A stretch of DNA of 64,000 nt from Gonocerus acuteangulatus (GCA_946811695.1 OX328132.1:55590909-55654908); one strand, 5' to 3'. Shown: positions 31,801-43,529, counted from the stretch's first letter. The notes: a model not told the origin generated them from the letters alone. Numbers and translations are program-made.

Positions 31801-32604
31801 TAAGGCCCTAAAAGCTCGCTTTTCGTAAAAATGTCATTGGACTAGGTGAAAAATTAGATTATCAATATTTCCCTCACAAAATAGTAATACGCTTGAAAAC
31901 AAAATGTCATCTGTTTCAAGTCCGAGCCATATGATACTAGGGATAAGAAGGGTATGGAAACGCACAATTTTCAACAACTTTTTTTGTTTTTGAATTCTTT
32001 GGAATGGCATCATATTCTTTGGATACTCGAGCATTATCTATCGGCTCACGCCACCCACCAAACAAAGTCTCTTTCCGCCCCCAAGTTTCTTCGCTGACAA
32101 GAAATAATCCACAACCGGCATAAATCCAAAGAAAGAACACCTCGAAATTCGCAACGACATAAAAATATCGCTTCCCTCAAGAATACATTATCCAGGAAGA
32201 CTGAGGCCCTGCTCCCTTCCCGTTCATCTGCCCGTGCCTGCTCCTTCCTTAAAACTTAGAAACGATAAATTACAAAAGATATAAATATTTCAAGCTACGG
32301 AGCTAGGTGTTTAGCTGGAATTAAGAGGAGAGCCGCACCCTCTATTCCTCACAAACCCCCACCCTTTCCTCACATACCCTCCTAGGGGATCACTTCAACA
32401 CATACACTCCCTCGATAAATTACATCCACCTCCGCTCCTATCTCAATAAGTTAATTGAAGACAAAAATAACTATCCCCAAGGATTCAATTTATTTGCCAA
32501 CAGTTGTGGATCTATGCAAGGGTCCGTAGCCTGCAAGTCGTTTGAACCATTACTTGCTTACTTACAAACTGGCCCTACAGTCCGTGAAGGTTCAAGGCCC
32601 CAGC
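31801..32604. other. No gene recognised
   Basis: Pyrimidine-rich around 32.2-32.45 kb. No coding or repeat feature supported. Confidence 0.4.
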
Positions 32605-33000
32605 TTAAAGCTCATTAGATGCAGTTCTGTCTGAAGCAAAACGTCTCCAAGGGCGAATTCCCGTATTTTTCAGGTCCTTCTCTCCGCGCCAAAGTTTTGT
32701 AGGTTGCCCCTGCTTTCTTCCGCCAACCTGCAGCCCATAAAGGAGTTTCGTTGGATCGTTCTCTTCTCGTGTCCCTACCATTTAAACCTCAGACGTTTAT
32801 GAAAAAAATGATGTCTGGGCCTCAATGACTTAGTTTAAGCTCTCGATGGATTTTTTTCCTCCAAATGTCACCACACTTTACCCAGCCTTAAAGGGTGCAC
32901 TCACAGACAAGTAGGATTCTTGTACTTTCTTTTCTTAGTGCCCATGCCTCGCTTCCTTATGTGACTACTGGAAATATGACCCTCTTGTAGATACGGATCT
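32605..33000 (-). pseudogene. RTE-like LINE reverse transcriptase C-terminus
   Basis: From about 33000 the minus strand encodes IRIYKRVIFPVVT followed by GSEAWAL, the segment after the reverse transcriptase palm where endonuclease-RT LINEs read KxxxYKxxIxPxxxYGxExW. After frame disruption come KLLYGLQVGGRKQGQPTKLW and RGEKDLKNTGIRPWRRFASD RTASNEL then stop (32605). That matches the family tail GKRxxGRPxxRWxDxxxxDLKxLGIxxxxWxxxAxDR. The upstream endonuclease and catalytic palm are absent. It is a 5'-truncated, mutated copy. Confidence 0.7.
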
Positions 33001-33295
33001 TAGCTCAACAACAAATACGGATTTATTCAATCAACAATTACAACAATTTTTTTAAAAATCTGGCTTAAACAGGATGGTAACCATTACTTAACTTGTTCCA
33101 TGAAGCCTCTGTTGTTACAAAAGACTTTAAAACGATTTATTTTTTTTTCTATCACATTTATAGCATGGGGCGAGAATATTCGGTGCACTAACAAAATCTT
33201 ACGTGAATCAATTCATTGGAAAAGCAGCCGAAATATTCCTGTTCTCCCTTTACTGCCAATAACCTTTCGTAATCTTCATCATGTCTAATAAACAG
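33001..33295. other. No gene recognised
   Basis: AT-rich spacer between the LINE relic and the tandem repeat. Confidence 0.5.
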
Positions 33296-33715
33296 CGTAA
33301 TCAATTGAAGCTCACAGGCCTTTGGTGTTGAAGTTCACCTAGGAAAGTAATGCCTCCTTGTATCTTTCCACATTGCGTGCGAGGGTACGTGCGACAAGTT
33401 GCCTATGCGAAGTGCGGCTACCTGATGTTCGTTGCCTTCTGTCGAAACGAGGTCACAGGTCTTGCGGGTTGCCTACACAGCGAGGGCCATCTTATATCAG
33501 TTTACCTTGGGTCGAAACGATATCACAGGCCTTTGTTGTTGCGAGATGCCTAAGAAAGTAAGCACACCTCATATCAGTTGAATTGCGTTGAAACGATGTA
33601 ACAGGACTATATTGTTGCAGGTTCCATGCGAGTCGACACAATATCGCTAACCCAATGGTGTTGCGGGTTGCCTAAACATGGCAGGCCACGATATACCTTA
33701 TATGCAGATTCGAGG
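33296..33715 (+). repeat. Degenerate tandem repeat, unit about 70-76 bp
   Basis: GTCGAAACGAGGTCACAGGT (33441), GTCGAAACGATATCACAGGC (33511) and GTTGAAACGATGTAACAGGA (33587), each followed by TTGTTGCGGGTTGCCTA-like sequence. About five units. The 67-codon plus-strand frames at 33350-33561 derive from the repeat. Confidence 0.75.
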
Positions 33716-34734
33716 ATGGCAGAGTGACGAGAGACTTGAACCGTCAATTGCTTAAAGATTTATTTATTAAATGACATATTATTCTCTTCGATTATACAAT
33801 ATAACTAACATTTTATTTGTCATCAATGATGTTATGTTATTTTTATACGTTGAAAATTCGTTACAAACAAGGTGAAGTAGGACCTTAATTATTGGGGCTA
33901 GATACCAGACTGAAGGTACTATAAATAATTACGCATATTTCTAATTTTTTTAAAAATTATTTTAACATATTAAAAAATAAATGCACGTTCATGAGGCAAT
34001 ATACGTTTCAAACACTTTCATCTTCATCTATATAACGTCGACTGAGTTGGGCAGGGTGTAAATGAATGAACAGAGGTAATTTTTTGTAAATATTTGATTA
34101 GATCGGAGAAGATTTAGAGAATATTTTAAAAATTATTTTTTTAATGTAACCTCAAATTCTTCAGAATGCGCTAAAAGAATATAGCTGTTATTGTATGTGA
34201 TTTCCCAGAACATTGCGTAAATAATTAGTAAAACGAATTTGGGAAACCGTATTTTAATGGGAGTCATCAAAGATGAAAATCATGCGATCAGAACAGAGTT
34301 TTGAGAAAAATATCTTTCTCATGAACCAGAAGCCTGGACTTCTGAGCCCCCACCGCCTGTTACTGGCCTAATATATACAAACGCCGGTTTTATTGTTGTC
34401 TGATTAGGCTATGTATTGAGAGCACCACGGGCCAATTTGATGCTAATGTTTGTTAAAGAGTAAAAAAAAGGAAGAGGAATACTGGTGTTTAAGATACAAG
34501 GTAGGTGATAAGACATGGTCGAGATGGTTTGGTGGGCGTTAGCCCCTAACCAATTTCAATATAATGGGAATAAATTATTTGGGAGCCATCGCATAGCAAT
34601 CATTAGAACTAAATTACTCCAATAACTCGGCAGGTAGTTAATAAAACTCATTATATATTCTATCTTGGTTCTGTATCTTACTCAAACACCAAGGCATTAT
34701 TCTACCTTTTTTAGCAACTTCCTTTTAGCGCGCT
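33716..34734. other. No gene recognised
   Basis: AT-rich unique-looking DNA; nothing supported. Confidence 0.5.
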
Positions 34735-34883
34735 TTCTCCCTGCCTCCATAGGGAGGAAACCCGCTTATGACGTCGGCGCGACGACGCAATCCAGAAGTG
34801 CCGACTAGAAAATATGACGTTTCAGAAACCATAGATCACGAAAATAACGGTGGTTCAAATTTGCACACACACATATACATATA

Positions 34884-34960
<77 letters not shown>
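34725..34960 (+). mobile_element. HINE-1 copy f, 5' part
   Basis: CTTTTAGCGCGCTTTCTCCC pairs with AGGGAGGAAACCCGC to give the 5' hairpin, then GACGCAATCCAGAAGTGCCG, ATAACGGTGGTTCAAATTTG and a (TA)n tract from about 34874 to 34958. Its continuation is found at 36650, beyond a 1.7-kb insertion in the TA tract. Confidence 0.8.
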
Positions 34961-34961
<1 letters not shown>

Positions 34962-36638
34962 AGGGTGGCCCTTAGCTATAGGGACGGTTTCTCCCACCAC
35001 CCTAATTCTGTTCCAATCAACACAAAAACTAGCTGTGCAAAATTTCAGGGCAATCGGACAACTGCTAGGCGACCCGCAAACGGTTTGTAATTGAAACATA
35101 GATAATTCCTTAAAAAGGGATATACTATTCTATCTCGATCATTTTCTGCAAAAACATTTACGTAGTTACATCAAGGTGACCCGAGAAATTGTTTAAAATC
35201 ATTCTGAATCAAAAGTCGATTCTAAAACGTTTTGGAATAACATTTAAAAATTTAAATAAATATGAGAATTTTACTAATCCACACTAGGGAGGCCCCTAGC
35301 TATAGGGATTTTTTAAGTCAAAATTTTGCTGCTCCCACTCCCCAATTCTGTTCCAATTAACAAAAAAACTAGCTATGCAAAATTCTAGCGCAATCGGACA
35401 ACAGCCAGGCAACCCTCAAACGCGTTGAAATTGAAACATAGTACACGCAACGATTAATTCCGTTAAAACAGGGATATACAGTTAGCTATCTCAATCCGTT
35501 TATTATTGCAATTTATTTAGATACATCCTGTCTACCCAAGAAATGGTTTACAATCTTTATGAATCATATATCTCAAAATTTAAATCTAAAAATTGCAGAG
35601 ATAACATGAAAATATTAAAAAATATAAAGTTTTTAATAATGCACACAACATATATAAGGCAACCGCATTTTTATTTGAAACAAATATTTCTATAGAAACA
35701 AGGCATGTGAACAATAAAAAAATAAAAATATTGAACATTATGTTTTCCTAAGGATTGATTTAGTAGCAGTCGGGTATTTTTCCCCGTCCTCGGCAACGAT
35801 CTGCAAAACAATATGAAAAAATCGATTTTTGTGGAGGAAGAAAAATCATTTTGGTGGAGAACGTACCTATTCAGTTGATTTTTCTTCTTCTTCCTCTTCT
35901 TCAGCATTGTCTGCTTCCAGCATAACTTGAGCTATATTTGCCTTAGCTGCAGTTGGAAAATTTTCATCAAATAAAGATAAAGCCACGGTTTTGGGAAATA
36001 AGCACCAGAGATGATTGGAAAAATTTTTTTTGCAGCAGCCTTACTGATTTTTGGATCAATATCCTGATAATGTATAAATGGACAAATGAATAGAAAATCA
36101 TGATATGGTGCTTCAATAGGGTCTTATGATAGAAACCAGGCTCGAACGTACTCTCGCGCAAGAAAAATACAAGTTCTTCTTAAAGAATTTTTCTACCTAT
36201 GAGATAACTGGAATTGATTTTGGAACAGCTATATTTTGAACGCATAAATCGCCTTTCCCATCCACCTAGCATGACTTACAGCTCCTGGTACTCGAAACGA
36301 TACTACTTTCTTCCCGTGCAAACGATTGCGTTTTCAGGAAGCAGGAACAGACTTGATTGTTTATCTTTTTATCTAATATTAAAAAGAACACGACTAATTA
36401 AAAGTCCATTACTAGTGCTTACCTGCTCAAAAGTGGTTAAAAAATAAAATAACTTAAAACAAAATTATCTGAAAAAATTTCTTTCGGACAAAAATGTCAA
36501 TATTTCAAGGTCATTGCGGGTCGCTTTGGAGTTGTTTGATTTAGCTAAAATTTTGCACAGATCGTTATTTTGTTGATTGGAACAAGATAGGGGGGTGGGA
36601 GATAAACTTTTAGAAAGTTAAAAAATAAGGGCTACCCT
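34962..36638. mobile_element. Foldback-like element inserted in the (TA)n of HINE-1 copy f
   Basis: Left end AGGGTGGCCCTTAGCTATAG and right end (reverse complement) AGGGTAGCCCTTATTTTTTA begin imperfect inverted repeats of roughly 130-160 bp. These share CTGTTCCAATCAACA, TGTGCAAAATTT and GGCGACCCGCAA-like segments. A direct extra copy of the left arm starts at about 35283 (TAGGGAGGCCCCTAGCTATA). Both sides abut TA repeats, so any TA duplication is invisible. The interior has no transposase that I can recognise. Length about 1.68 kb. Confidence 0.7.
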
Positions 36639-36649
36639 AATATATATAT

Positions 36650-37285
36650 ATATAATATTGATGAAATTTGGTACAAAAATACTTTGGCGAATTTAAAAGG
36701 TCTAGTTCGCTATCCAGTTTTATGGGCGAATTTCTTGTGAAAAAATGGTTGCGCTTAAGTTATTTTGTTAGTAGGCTTCCAGGTACATCTTTTGTGCGTT
36801 CTCTAACGTACGAAAACATATGATGTTGTGAGGAAAACATTGATAAACTAATTTATCACCTAGTCAAAAGACATTTTAACGAAAAGCGTGATATAATCCG
36901 CTTAATTAGGTTACATTTCTGCAAACTAGTCCGATTAGTCGTTTTCGAACAATCCTTGCAACTCTTTTACCTAATGGGACAACGAACCATATTAAAGATA
37001 ATTACTTATCAGTAATGAAACCAAAGGAGATCAATGAGTTTCAAAGAACAATCAATAATGTGGTTTTTGGTCAATCTGAGTCGAAAAGTAATGAATTATT
37101 TGTTATATTGACTGCAAGAACTCGATTCATTTTCTTCTCTCATAGCTGATTCAAACAGTCACTATAGGTCATCATAATGAATAAGTGGGAAACTCAATTT
37201 TAGGGCGATATCTGTAACCATTTTCGAGAAAATAGGAGAAAACTAGTGTTTCTAACTCATTTTCGGCTTGGGTTCTTAGAATCGT
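36650..37285 (+). mobile_element. HINE-1 copy f, body resumed after the insertion
   Basis: TTGATGAAATTTGGTACAAA, GGTCTAGTTCGCTATCCAG, TTGCGCTTAAGTTA and AACCATTTTCGAGAAAATAG follow the body order of other copies. The family 3' terminus is not visible; a hAT-like MITE fragment follows. Confidence 0.65.
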
Positions 37286-37289
37286 TGGG

Positions 37290-37466
37290 TACTATAGGTG
37301 GGTATGGAATTCTAACAATCTAGAACTTGGAATAGTTAGCCAGCTAAAACGCTATTACTTAATAAAAAATTAACTAAATGATCTTATTGAATTTATTTTT
37401 AGGGTTTTTAGGACATATATTTACCGATAACAATTGAAATTTCGGGAATGGTCTTAGATACGCCCA
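37290..37466 (-). mobile_element. Partial hAT-like MITE, related to 1602-1841
   Basis: Minus strand: TGGGCGTATCT, then AAAATAAATTCAATAAGATC, AATAGCGTTTTAGCTGGCTA and ACTATTCCAAG, collinear with the left three quarters of the element at 1602. The other terminus is missing. Confidence 0.55.
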
Positions 37467-38520
37467 AGACATATCATTATTATACTTGATAAAAATACAG
37501 GTACGTCAGATAATGCTGGGTGTTTAATCCAATATTCTTCAGGCAACCCTCCCAGCCTCCCAGATGTTACGTTACAGAGACCAAAATATTCCAAATAAGA
37601 CAGTGAGAGAAAGATAATTGAAAAAAATATATATACATACAGCGTAATTAATTTTTCCCTTTTTTTCTGTTTGCTGTCTTAAAAAATAAATAAATAAAAA
37701 TAAATAAGAAATAAAATTTTGACTTTTTTTCATAATTAAATTTCCTGTCGTTAGGAACCCTGTATATGTATATGTATATACAGAACATACAACATATGAA
37801 TGTAAACATACAACTCCATCGTGCAATAACTAAGTATGGGTGTATGTCGCACTTGAGGGTCTTGTTACAGTGTTTAATTTCATAATAATCGCGTGTCGTT
37901 ACAGTCGCAAGAAAAGTATTTACCTCGTTTATAAAGGGTGAGGAGATTCGCCATATTCCACACCGTTACTTCCTACATAATGAGGTAATTTGTTACGCAA
38001 CATTCTGCATAATGTATTTTGTCTCATAGAAGTTTCTCTAACATGTAATTGCATTCTGAGAACAAATAGGCAAACGATAGATAAGCTCTATATCCGTAAA
38101 ATAAAAATCTGACATAAAGGAACGGCGTCATCTTTAAGCGTTTCCGTTTTTATACCTAGTGTCATTAAGAAAGCTTAGAATATTTTGTGATAAAACCTTC
38201 TCCAATGACATCATCGAGAAAAGTGATATTTTGAGCACGAAAAAACATACAGTAGCGGAAATTACTCAAGTGGCCAATTAGTTTTACTGCTAAAAGCAAT
38301 GATAAAATGAAAGTCATAAAGAAACAACAGATAGAGCTGTTTGAAAAGTAACGAAGCCAAAACTTTCGACATTTTAAGCACTTATTTATCCAGATGCTAT
38401 CAAATATTGCATATAAATGTTTTGGTTTTTTTTTTACGATATTTACAGACCTTCTACTTACCAGGATGCCCTAAACCTGATCGATGAATTTAAGAAAATC
38501 TCAATATATATAGGGGTATA
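37467..38520. other. No gene recognised
   Basis: AT-rich; nothing supported. Confidence 0.5.
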
Positions 38521-38775
38521 TATAGATTAGCTCAGTGGTAAATCGCCAGACTTATGTTCTGGAAGATCTAAGTTCAAAACTCGGAACTCGGTCGCACAAT
38601 ATAAGTCTTCTAGTGTCGTCGTTCGAGGCCCCAGACCATCCCTAGGCCAATCTAACGTTTACATAATTAAGTGGTACATGCAGAGAAGAAAATCACGTTG
38701 TCGGAGCATTGTAATGACCAAACTCTCTCCGTAGTGTGCCGTATGATGGCCTACACTATTTGCTCCTCTGGGCTG
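38521..38775 (+). mobile_element. SINE-B copy 4
   Basis: Head TAGATTAGCTCAGTGGTAAA and AAGTTCAAAACTCGGAACTC, then ATATAAGTCTTCTAGTG. Tail module GTCGGAGCATTGTAATGACC, TCTCTCCGTAGTGTGCCGTA, GCTCCTCTGGGCTGTCTTGG. More diverged than the 27.8-kb copy. Confidence 0.65.
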
Positions 38776-38889
38776 TCTTGGGCTCAATTTTTACGTTTCT
38801 TTTTTTCTTTTTGGCATACGCGAAGAATCATTGACGCGCGGCTAGATATACAGTTCATAGTATTTTCTGAAGAAATCGAATGAGACTAA

Positions 38890-39240
38890 CTGTCAAATAG
38901 ATATCATTCATCAGCCAACGGAGATTGGGAACTCAAGTCCACGCTTGCGGTGGTTAAGAATTCATGTCTGCTCCCCTTCTCGAAAGATAGGTAACTCACG
39001 TCCATACATGTCTGTCCGAAGAGCTGAGATTAAAAATTCACGTATGCCTCATGTTTGGTCGTTGTGAACTCACGTCTCCGACTGCGCTTAAGACTATTCC
39101 CAAGCTCGGAGTTCTACTTTAGTGGTTAGAGAATCATATTCGTTCATTAGATTAGGAAACATCATATTCTGAACGTTCGGAACTCATGTCTAAACCCTAC
39201 TCTTCTCCATTCCCTATTGTGGGAGTTGAATCTGGAGGTT
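38890..39240. repeat. Degenerate repeat region (GGAACTCACGTC motif)
   Basis: GGGAACTCAAGTCC, GGTAACTCACGTCC, TTGTGAACTCACGTCTCC and CGGAACTCATGTCT recur at irregular intervals. Probably an old tandem array. Confidence 0.45.
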
Positions 39241-39257
39241 TTAGGGAAGTCACTTGA

Positions 39258-40763
39258 ATTATTATTATTAAAACGGGTGTCCACAAAGAGGGAACTGCAC
39301 CGAGGCCAAAAGGCCTATTGTGCCACCCGACAAGCCAGCCTGTTACACCAACAGCGCCGTATCCGAGATGAACCTTAATAGAGTTCGAAGGTTCAATTCA
39401 GGTAGCCTTCTAGGGTCATCTATGAAGTCTGCACCAAAATACAGGTATCTCTTTGCTACAAGAGCTGGACATCTGCATATGATGTGGTACGGCGTCTCGT
39501 CGTCTTCAAAGCATAGTCTGCACCATGAAGTCCTGGTCAGCCCCATAGAATAGAGGTGCCGGTGCATTCTACAGTGACCTGTAAGAAGAGCTGTTACTAG
39601 TCTTACCTTGGACCTGCACAGATTAAGGAGAGTCTCCGTCCTTTTCTTGTCAACAAAGGAAAGGAACAGCTTCGCCTGTCTCAGGGTGGAGCTGCTGCAC
39701 CACTTCCTTCTATGCTCAGCTTCCGCCCACCTTCTAATGCTTAATCTGGCCACAGCTGGTGCAATCCCACATTGAGGTTCTGGTGATAGGGGGATTGTCG
39801 CTGCACCAATATTGGCCAACTCGTCAGCTCTTTCATTACCCTGGATACCAGAGTGTCCTGGGACGCACTCCAGTCTGACCTTGTTACGTCGTCCAAGTAA
39901 GTTTAAGCTGTCTTTGCATTGCTGTACAACCTTTGACCTGATCCTATTCGTGGGTAGAGCTCTTATGGCCGCTTGGCTATCGGAGAAAATAGTGAAGCGC
40001 CTGTCTAATGGAGAGCCGCTATTCATAAGGTCTGCGCAAGCGCCGATGGCGGTGACTTCAGCTCGGAACACCGTAGCATACCTCCCCAGAGGCAAGGCAA
40101 CATTGTGTGTGGACCCCTGAATCCACACGCCAGCTCCTGTGCCAGATTCGGTTTTTGAGCCGTCTGTGTAACAGAACCGATCCACCCGGCTTGGTGTTAA
40201 TTTGTGCTCCAGCGCTACTTCCCTCGGCTTGATCACAGTTGTAAAGTTTGAGGTGAAGGAGTGCTGGTCCTGAAAGTCCGATGGCATGCAGAGAATTGGG
40301 TCCTGCCAGTTCCTTCGGATAATTGCACAGTGAGCCTCTAGGGTTGGGCAAGGTTCGTGCCCTCAAATGGCGAATCTGTACGCTGAGCAACTAGCTATCT
40401 CTTCGATATGTATCTCTACTGGTTTAAGGTCAAGTAGAATCTCCATAGCTCCTGTCGGTGTGGAACACATCGCTCCCGTAATCATCAGGCAAGCTAGCCT
40501 TTGCGGGGAGCACAAAGTCTTCCTAACACTGTCAGTGCCGCATCGATGCCACCACACTACTGCACCGTATGTGATGATAGGCCTCACAATCATTGTCTAA
40601 ATCCAGTGCATATCTCTGGGGGTAATGCCCCAATTGTTCCCCACCACTCTCCGGCAGGCCCACAAGGTTTTTGTGGCTCTTCCTGCTGTCTTGCGGATAT
40701 GCGTCATGTAAATCTCGACATTAATGTGGTTCTTCACAAAATATTTTGTAGAATTTTTGCTTT
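39258..40763 (-). mobile_element. I-clade LINE 3' end, 5'-truncated
   Basis: The minus strand carries, in one frame, the end of a reverse transcriptase, an RNase H domain and a CCHC-type knuckle. A short 3' UTR then ends in (TAA)n at 39258-39270. RNase H and a TAA-repeat tail together are typical of I-clade elements. The 5' boundary near 40763 is a truncation; the endonuclease and catalytic RT palm are missing. Confidence 0.8.
39343..40745 (-). pseudogene. LINE ORF2 C-terminus: RT thumb, RNase H, zinc knuckle (two nonsense codons)
   Basis: One continuous frame. It opens with thumb-region residues ATKTLWACRRVVGNNWG and IVRPIITYGAVVWW. RNase H follows, with YTDGSK, an AEVTAI glutamate, FSDSQAA and GHSGIQGNERADELAN, so all four acidic residues are retained. 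A C-x2-C-x8-H-x4-C knuckle (CRLCFEDDETPYHIICRC) and the stop at 39343 close it. Two stops interrupt the frame: TAG after HWI (near 40597) and TGA after YRFAI (40363-40365). The 314-codon RNase H part is open. RNase H removes the RNA template during reverse transcription. The frame has no frameshift, so the copy is fairly recent. Confidence 0.85.
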
Positions 40764-40769
40764 GTGAAA

Positions 40770-41760
40770 AGACTATTTCTTTCCAGTATTATGTTCTTGA
40801 GTCTTTAATCTAATCTTTTAATTCCAGTATTTTTCAGTTTCTCGTATTTTTGCAGTTAAAGGAAGCTATTTCAATCCAATGTTATTCTATAGAGGCTTTA
40901 TTTTCAGATTAATAAGACGTTCTTGAGAATAATACTGCCAATCAATTCCAGTATTATTGTCTCATATCTTGATCTATAAGGAAACTATTTTAACCCGAGC
41001 AGTCAAAAAATAATTAAACCAATTTTTGTAAGTCTGCATTTGTTTTTGTCTTTTAGCTACCAACGAGTGTCCAAAACGTCCTGAATATATATATTTTTAC
41101 AAAAATCTTATTGATTTTTCCTAGCCGAATCCCAACTATTCTTTGCCGGCTTATCCCCTCGACGGCTAACTATCTACACCTCATTATTCTAACCTAGTAT
41201 TATTACTTCGAGTCATAACACGAATCATTTAATCACACTATTAATGTCTTTGCTCTATAGGAAAGCTATTCTCCCAAGTATTATTTTGTTGAGTCTTTAC
41301 TCTCAAATGAATGATAATCCCCACAGGATAGTACTGACATTATTCAATATCAGTATTAGAGTCTCGTATCTTTGGTCTATAAGCAATCCTTTCCAACCCA
41401 GTATTATTGTTTTAATCATCCAATCAAAGCTTTAGTGTGTCGTGTCTTTGCAGTATAGGTAAACGTTTCCAGCGCAGTACTATTATTTTGAGTTTTTTTT
41501 AATCATTCATCCCAGCTACGGCGTATTGAATCTTCACTCTAATCATTCAATCTCATTGTTAGTGTGCTGTGTCGTTGCTGACGTGACTACTCCAACCCAG
41601 TATTATTCTTTCGAATCTTTACTGTATTCGTTCAATCACGCCATCAGTATCGCTTATCTGTGCTTATAAGGAGGTACTATTTCGTTGATTCTTACTCTTA
41701 TGGAAGATAATTTTATTCTTATGTTTTTTGATAAGGGAATTATTCCAGCACATATTACTC
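40770..41760. repeat. Degenerate tandem repeat with CAGTATTATT..GAGTCTTTA motifs
   Basis: Recurrent CCCAGTATTATT, GAGTCTTTACTCTAATC, ATTCAATC and TCTATAGGAAAGCTATT segments at about 80-120-bp spacing. About ten diverged units. Includes the inverted TAGTTAGCCGT repeat at about 41120-41185. Confidence 0.6.
41120..41185 (-). repeat. Dispersed repeat (TAGTTAGCCGT family)
   Basis: Reverse complement reads TAGATAGTTAGCCGTCGAGG, GGATAAGCC and AGAATAGTTGGGATTCGGCT, matching 7820-7885. Confidence 0.55.
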
Positions 41761-42039
41761 CATTCTGTATTTGTTCTTACTCTCACACCGACGCATAGTG
41801 AGTGATATTTTCCTTAAAGTTTTAGGTAAAAATGCAGAATATACGACATACAAGGGCCGAAATGCTGAAATCCGGCAAGGGATAGATGGCGGAGTAGCTG
41901 GAGAATATAAGGGACTGGAAAGGGCTGGCGAATGTGGAAACCGATTGGCAGGGCCCCGTCGGCCAAGGTAGAGAGAAAGGGGAAAAAATCGAACGGTAAC
42001 CAGGAGGGGGGGTTGAAGCTGGGGGGAGGTACGGGCTCC

Positions 42040-42340
42040 CTATAATGTATTGATAGATAATATATAAGTGTCGAAGGGGTTGTAGCGCATGGCGGATAGA
42101 GCCGAGAGCCGCTATTGGCTGATCGGACCGCCAGCCCGATTCCAATCAATCGAACCCAGTGCGAGAGGGAGAGGGAATTCCCCCCAGTACCCTGGGTGGG
42201 GCGATCTTGCGCACAACGGCAAAGCCCGCGCAAAAAACCGGCCGCCCTCTAGCCTCGACCACGGCTCTCTCCTTCTCTCTCCGTACTTGGGAGCTTTTAC
42301 GCTTTTTCCCCTACTTACATATAGACTAGATCCGAGGGAC
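42040..42340 (+). promoter_or_regulatory. CpG-containing GC-rich island with promoter-like elements
   Basis: A compositional island in AT-rich DNA: ATAATATATAAG (TATA-like, about 42058), an inverted CCAAT box in CTATTGGCTGATCGG (about 42112) and dense CpG from 42120 to 42290. A GT-containing sequence near 42350 could serve as splice donor. No downstream exon is identified. It may instead be a repeat or retroelement 5' region. Short frames here overlap on both strands and are not evidence of coding. Confidence 0.3.
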
Positions 42341-42870
42341 AATAGGATCGGTGGGAGGTAGCTACAGTAACCACTTAACCACCTCTTATCCATCCAATAC
42401 TCATTTCTCTGTAAGCACTCCCTAGGCTCCGAAGAAGGTGTTCGTGATCAAGAGCAGTTAACTCAACGTTTTTTAAGCCAAGAATCGAAACATCGATTAT
42501 TCAACAATTAACAAATCTATCATCTCTTATTAATTGATATAGTTTAAGTACGTCCTCAACGTATGCAACTTTGGTGATGTGATCTTAGCAGGTTATCATA
42601 ACATCTCCTGTTGTGATTGCTTTTTTCCCTTACATATATAGTCCAGCGCACATCTATCTGTTGCAAATTCGAATTCGAGTGGAGGCAAGCTAATTCATCC
42701 GGGAATATTTTCGAAATAACTCATGTAAAAATAATCGATGTATGCGTAAATCGAAAAATCACAGAAAATATCTTTTATAATATAAAAAATATGGGTTGTT
42801 GTTGTACTTCTTTCGTTCATATATATTTGTCTGTTAGCTTTCTTACAGGTTTAAATATGGTTCTTTTTTT
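42341..42870. other. No gene recognised
   Basis: AT-rich sequence between the GC-rich island and a HINE-1 fragment. Confidence 0.4.
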
Positions 42871-43030
42871 TTAAATCGTTCGTCTAATTTTAAATGTCAA
42901 GTTCGTTGACCAGAAAAATCCATCCACATGGTTTTTACAGCGAAATGCTTACTGTTACGTTTTCGAGTTCATATGCTTGCATGTACTCATACTATAGGCC
43001 CTCTAACGTAGGAAAAAATGTTTCAAATAT
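42870..43030 (+). mobile_element. HINE-1 body fragment
   Basis: AATGTCAAGTTCGTTGACCA, ATCCATCCACATGG, GTTACGTTTTCGAGTTCATA, TGCTTGCATGTACTCATACT and CTCTAACGTAGGAAAA follow the body of copy g in order. Confidence 0.65.
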
Positions 43031-43062
43031 TCAATCCTGTATTAATCTCAATATTTCTAATA

Positions 43063-43065
<3 letters not shown>

Positions 43066-43105
<40 letters not shown>
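43066..43105. repeat. (TA)n microsatellite
   Basis: About 40 bp of TA followed by TACACATACATATATAC. Confidence 0.9.
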
Positions 43106-43111
<6 letters not shown>

Positions 43112-43167
43112 CATATATACATTTTCATTATTGACATATACTGTCTTAAATACATCTGGTCAACTTA

Positions 43168-43250
43168 ACAATTGGGCGTCTCCTTCACCCTCGTTACTGA
43201 GGCTTAGAAACATCTCAAGCCTAGTTGCTGTGAGACCTAAATCGGTAATA
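43168..43250 (+). repeat. Dispersed repeat fragment shared with 19026 region
   Basis: ATTGGGCGTCTCCTTCACCC and TCGTTACTGAGGCTT, as at 19026-19070. Confidence 0.6.
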
Positions 43251-43440
43251 TATCCAAATCAATTTTGAGAGTACCTCAAGAAATAAAATAACTTAAAAAG
43301 AAGAAAAAAAAACAAATACAAATAAAAATAAACTGAAATAAATCAAATAAATAAACATTACAAGTCACAGTATTCTAAATACTTAGATTGAATAATAATA
43401 CATAAGTGTATAAAAAACAACACATGAAATAATAAAAAAT
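43251..43440. other. AT-rich spacer
   Basis: A-rich sequence including an AAAAAAAACAAATACAAAT-type tract; no feature. Confidence 0.5.
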
Positions 43441-43529
43441 TTTCTAGTCGGCACTTCCGGATTGTTTCATTGTATCAACCCTATAAGCGGGGTTCCTCCC
43501 TATGGGGGAGGGAGGAACCGCGCTAAAAG
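43441..43529 (-). mobile_element. HINE-1 5' end fragment (copy e)
   Basis: Minus strand: CTTTTAGCGCGGTTCCTCCC, a loop, AGGGAGGAACCCCGC, then GATACAATGAAACAATCCGG and AAGTGCCGACTAG. The hairpin stem is nearly perfect. No body is attached on this side. Confidence 0.8.

Noticed and set aside
39812..40120. Plus-strand frame opposite the LINE RNase H
   Set aside because: It is antisense to a clear RNase H domain with catalytic residues on the minus strand.
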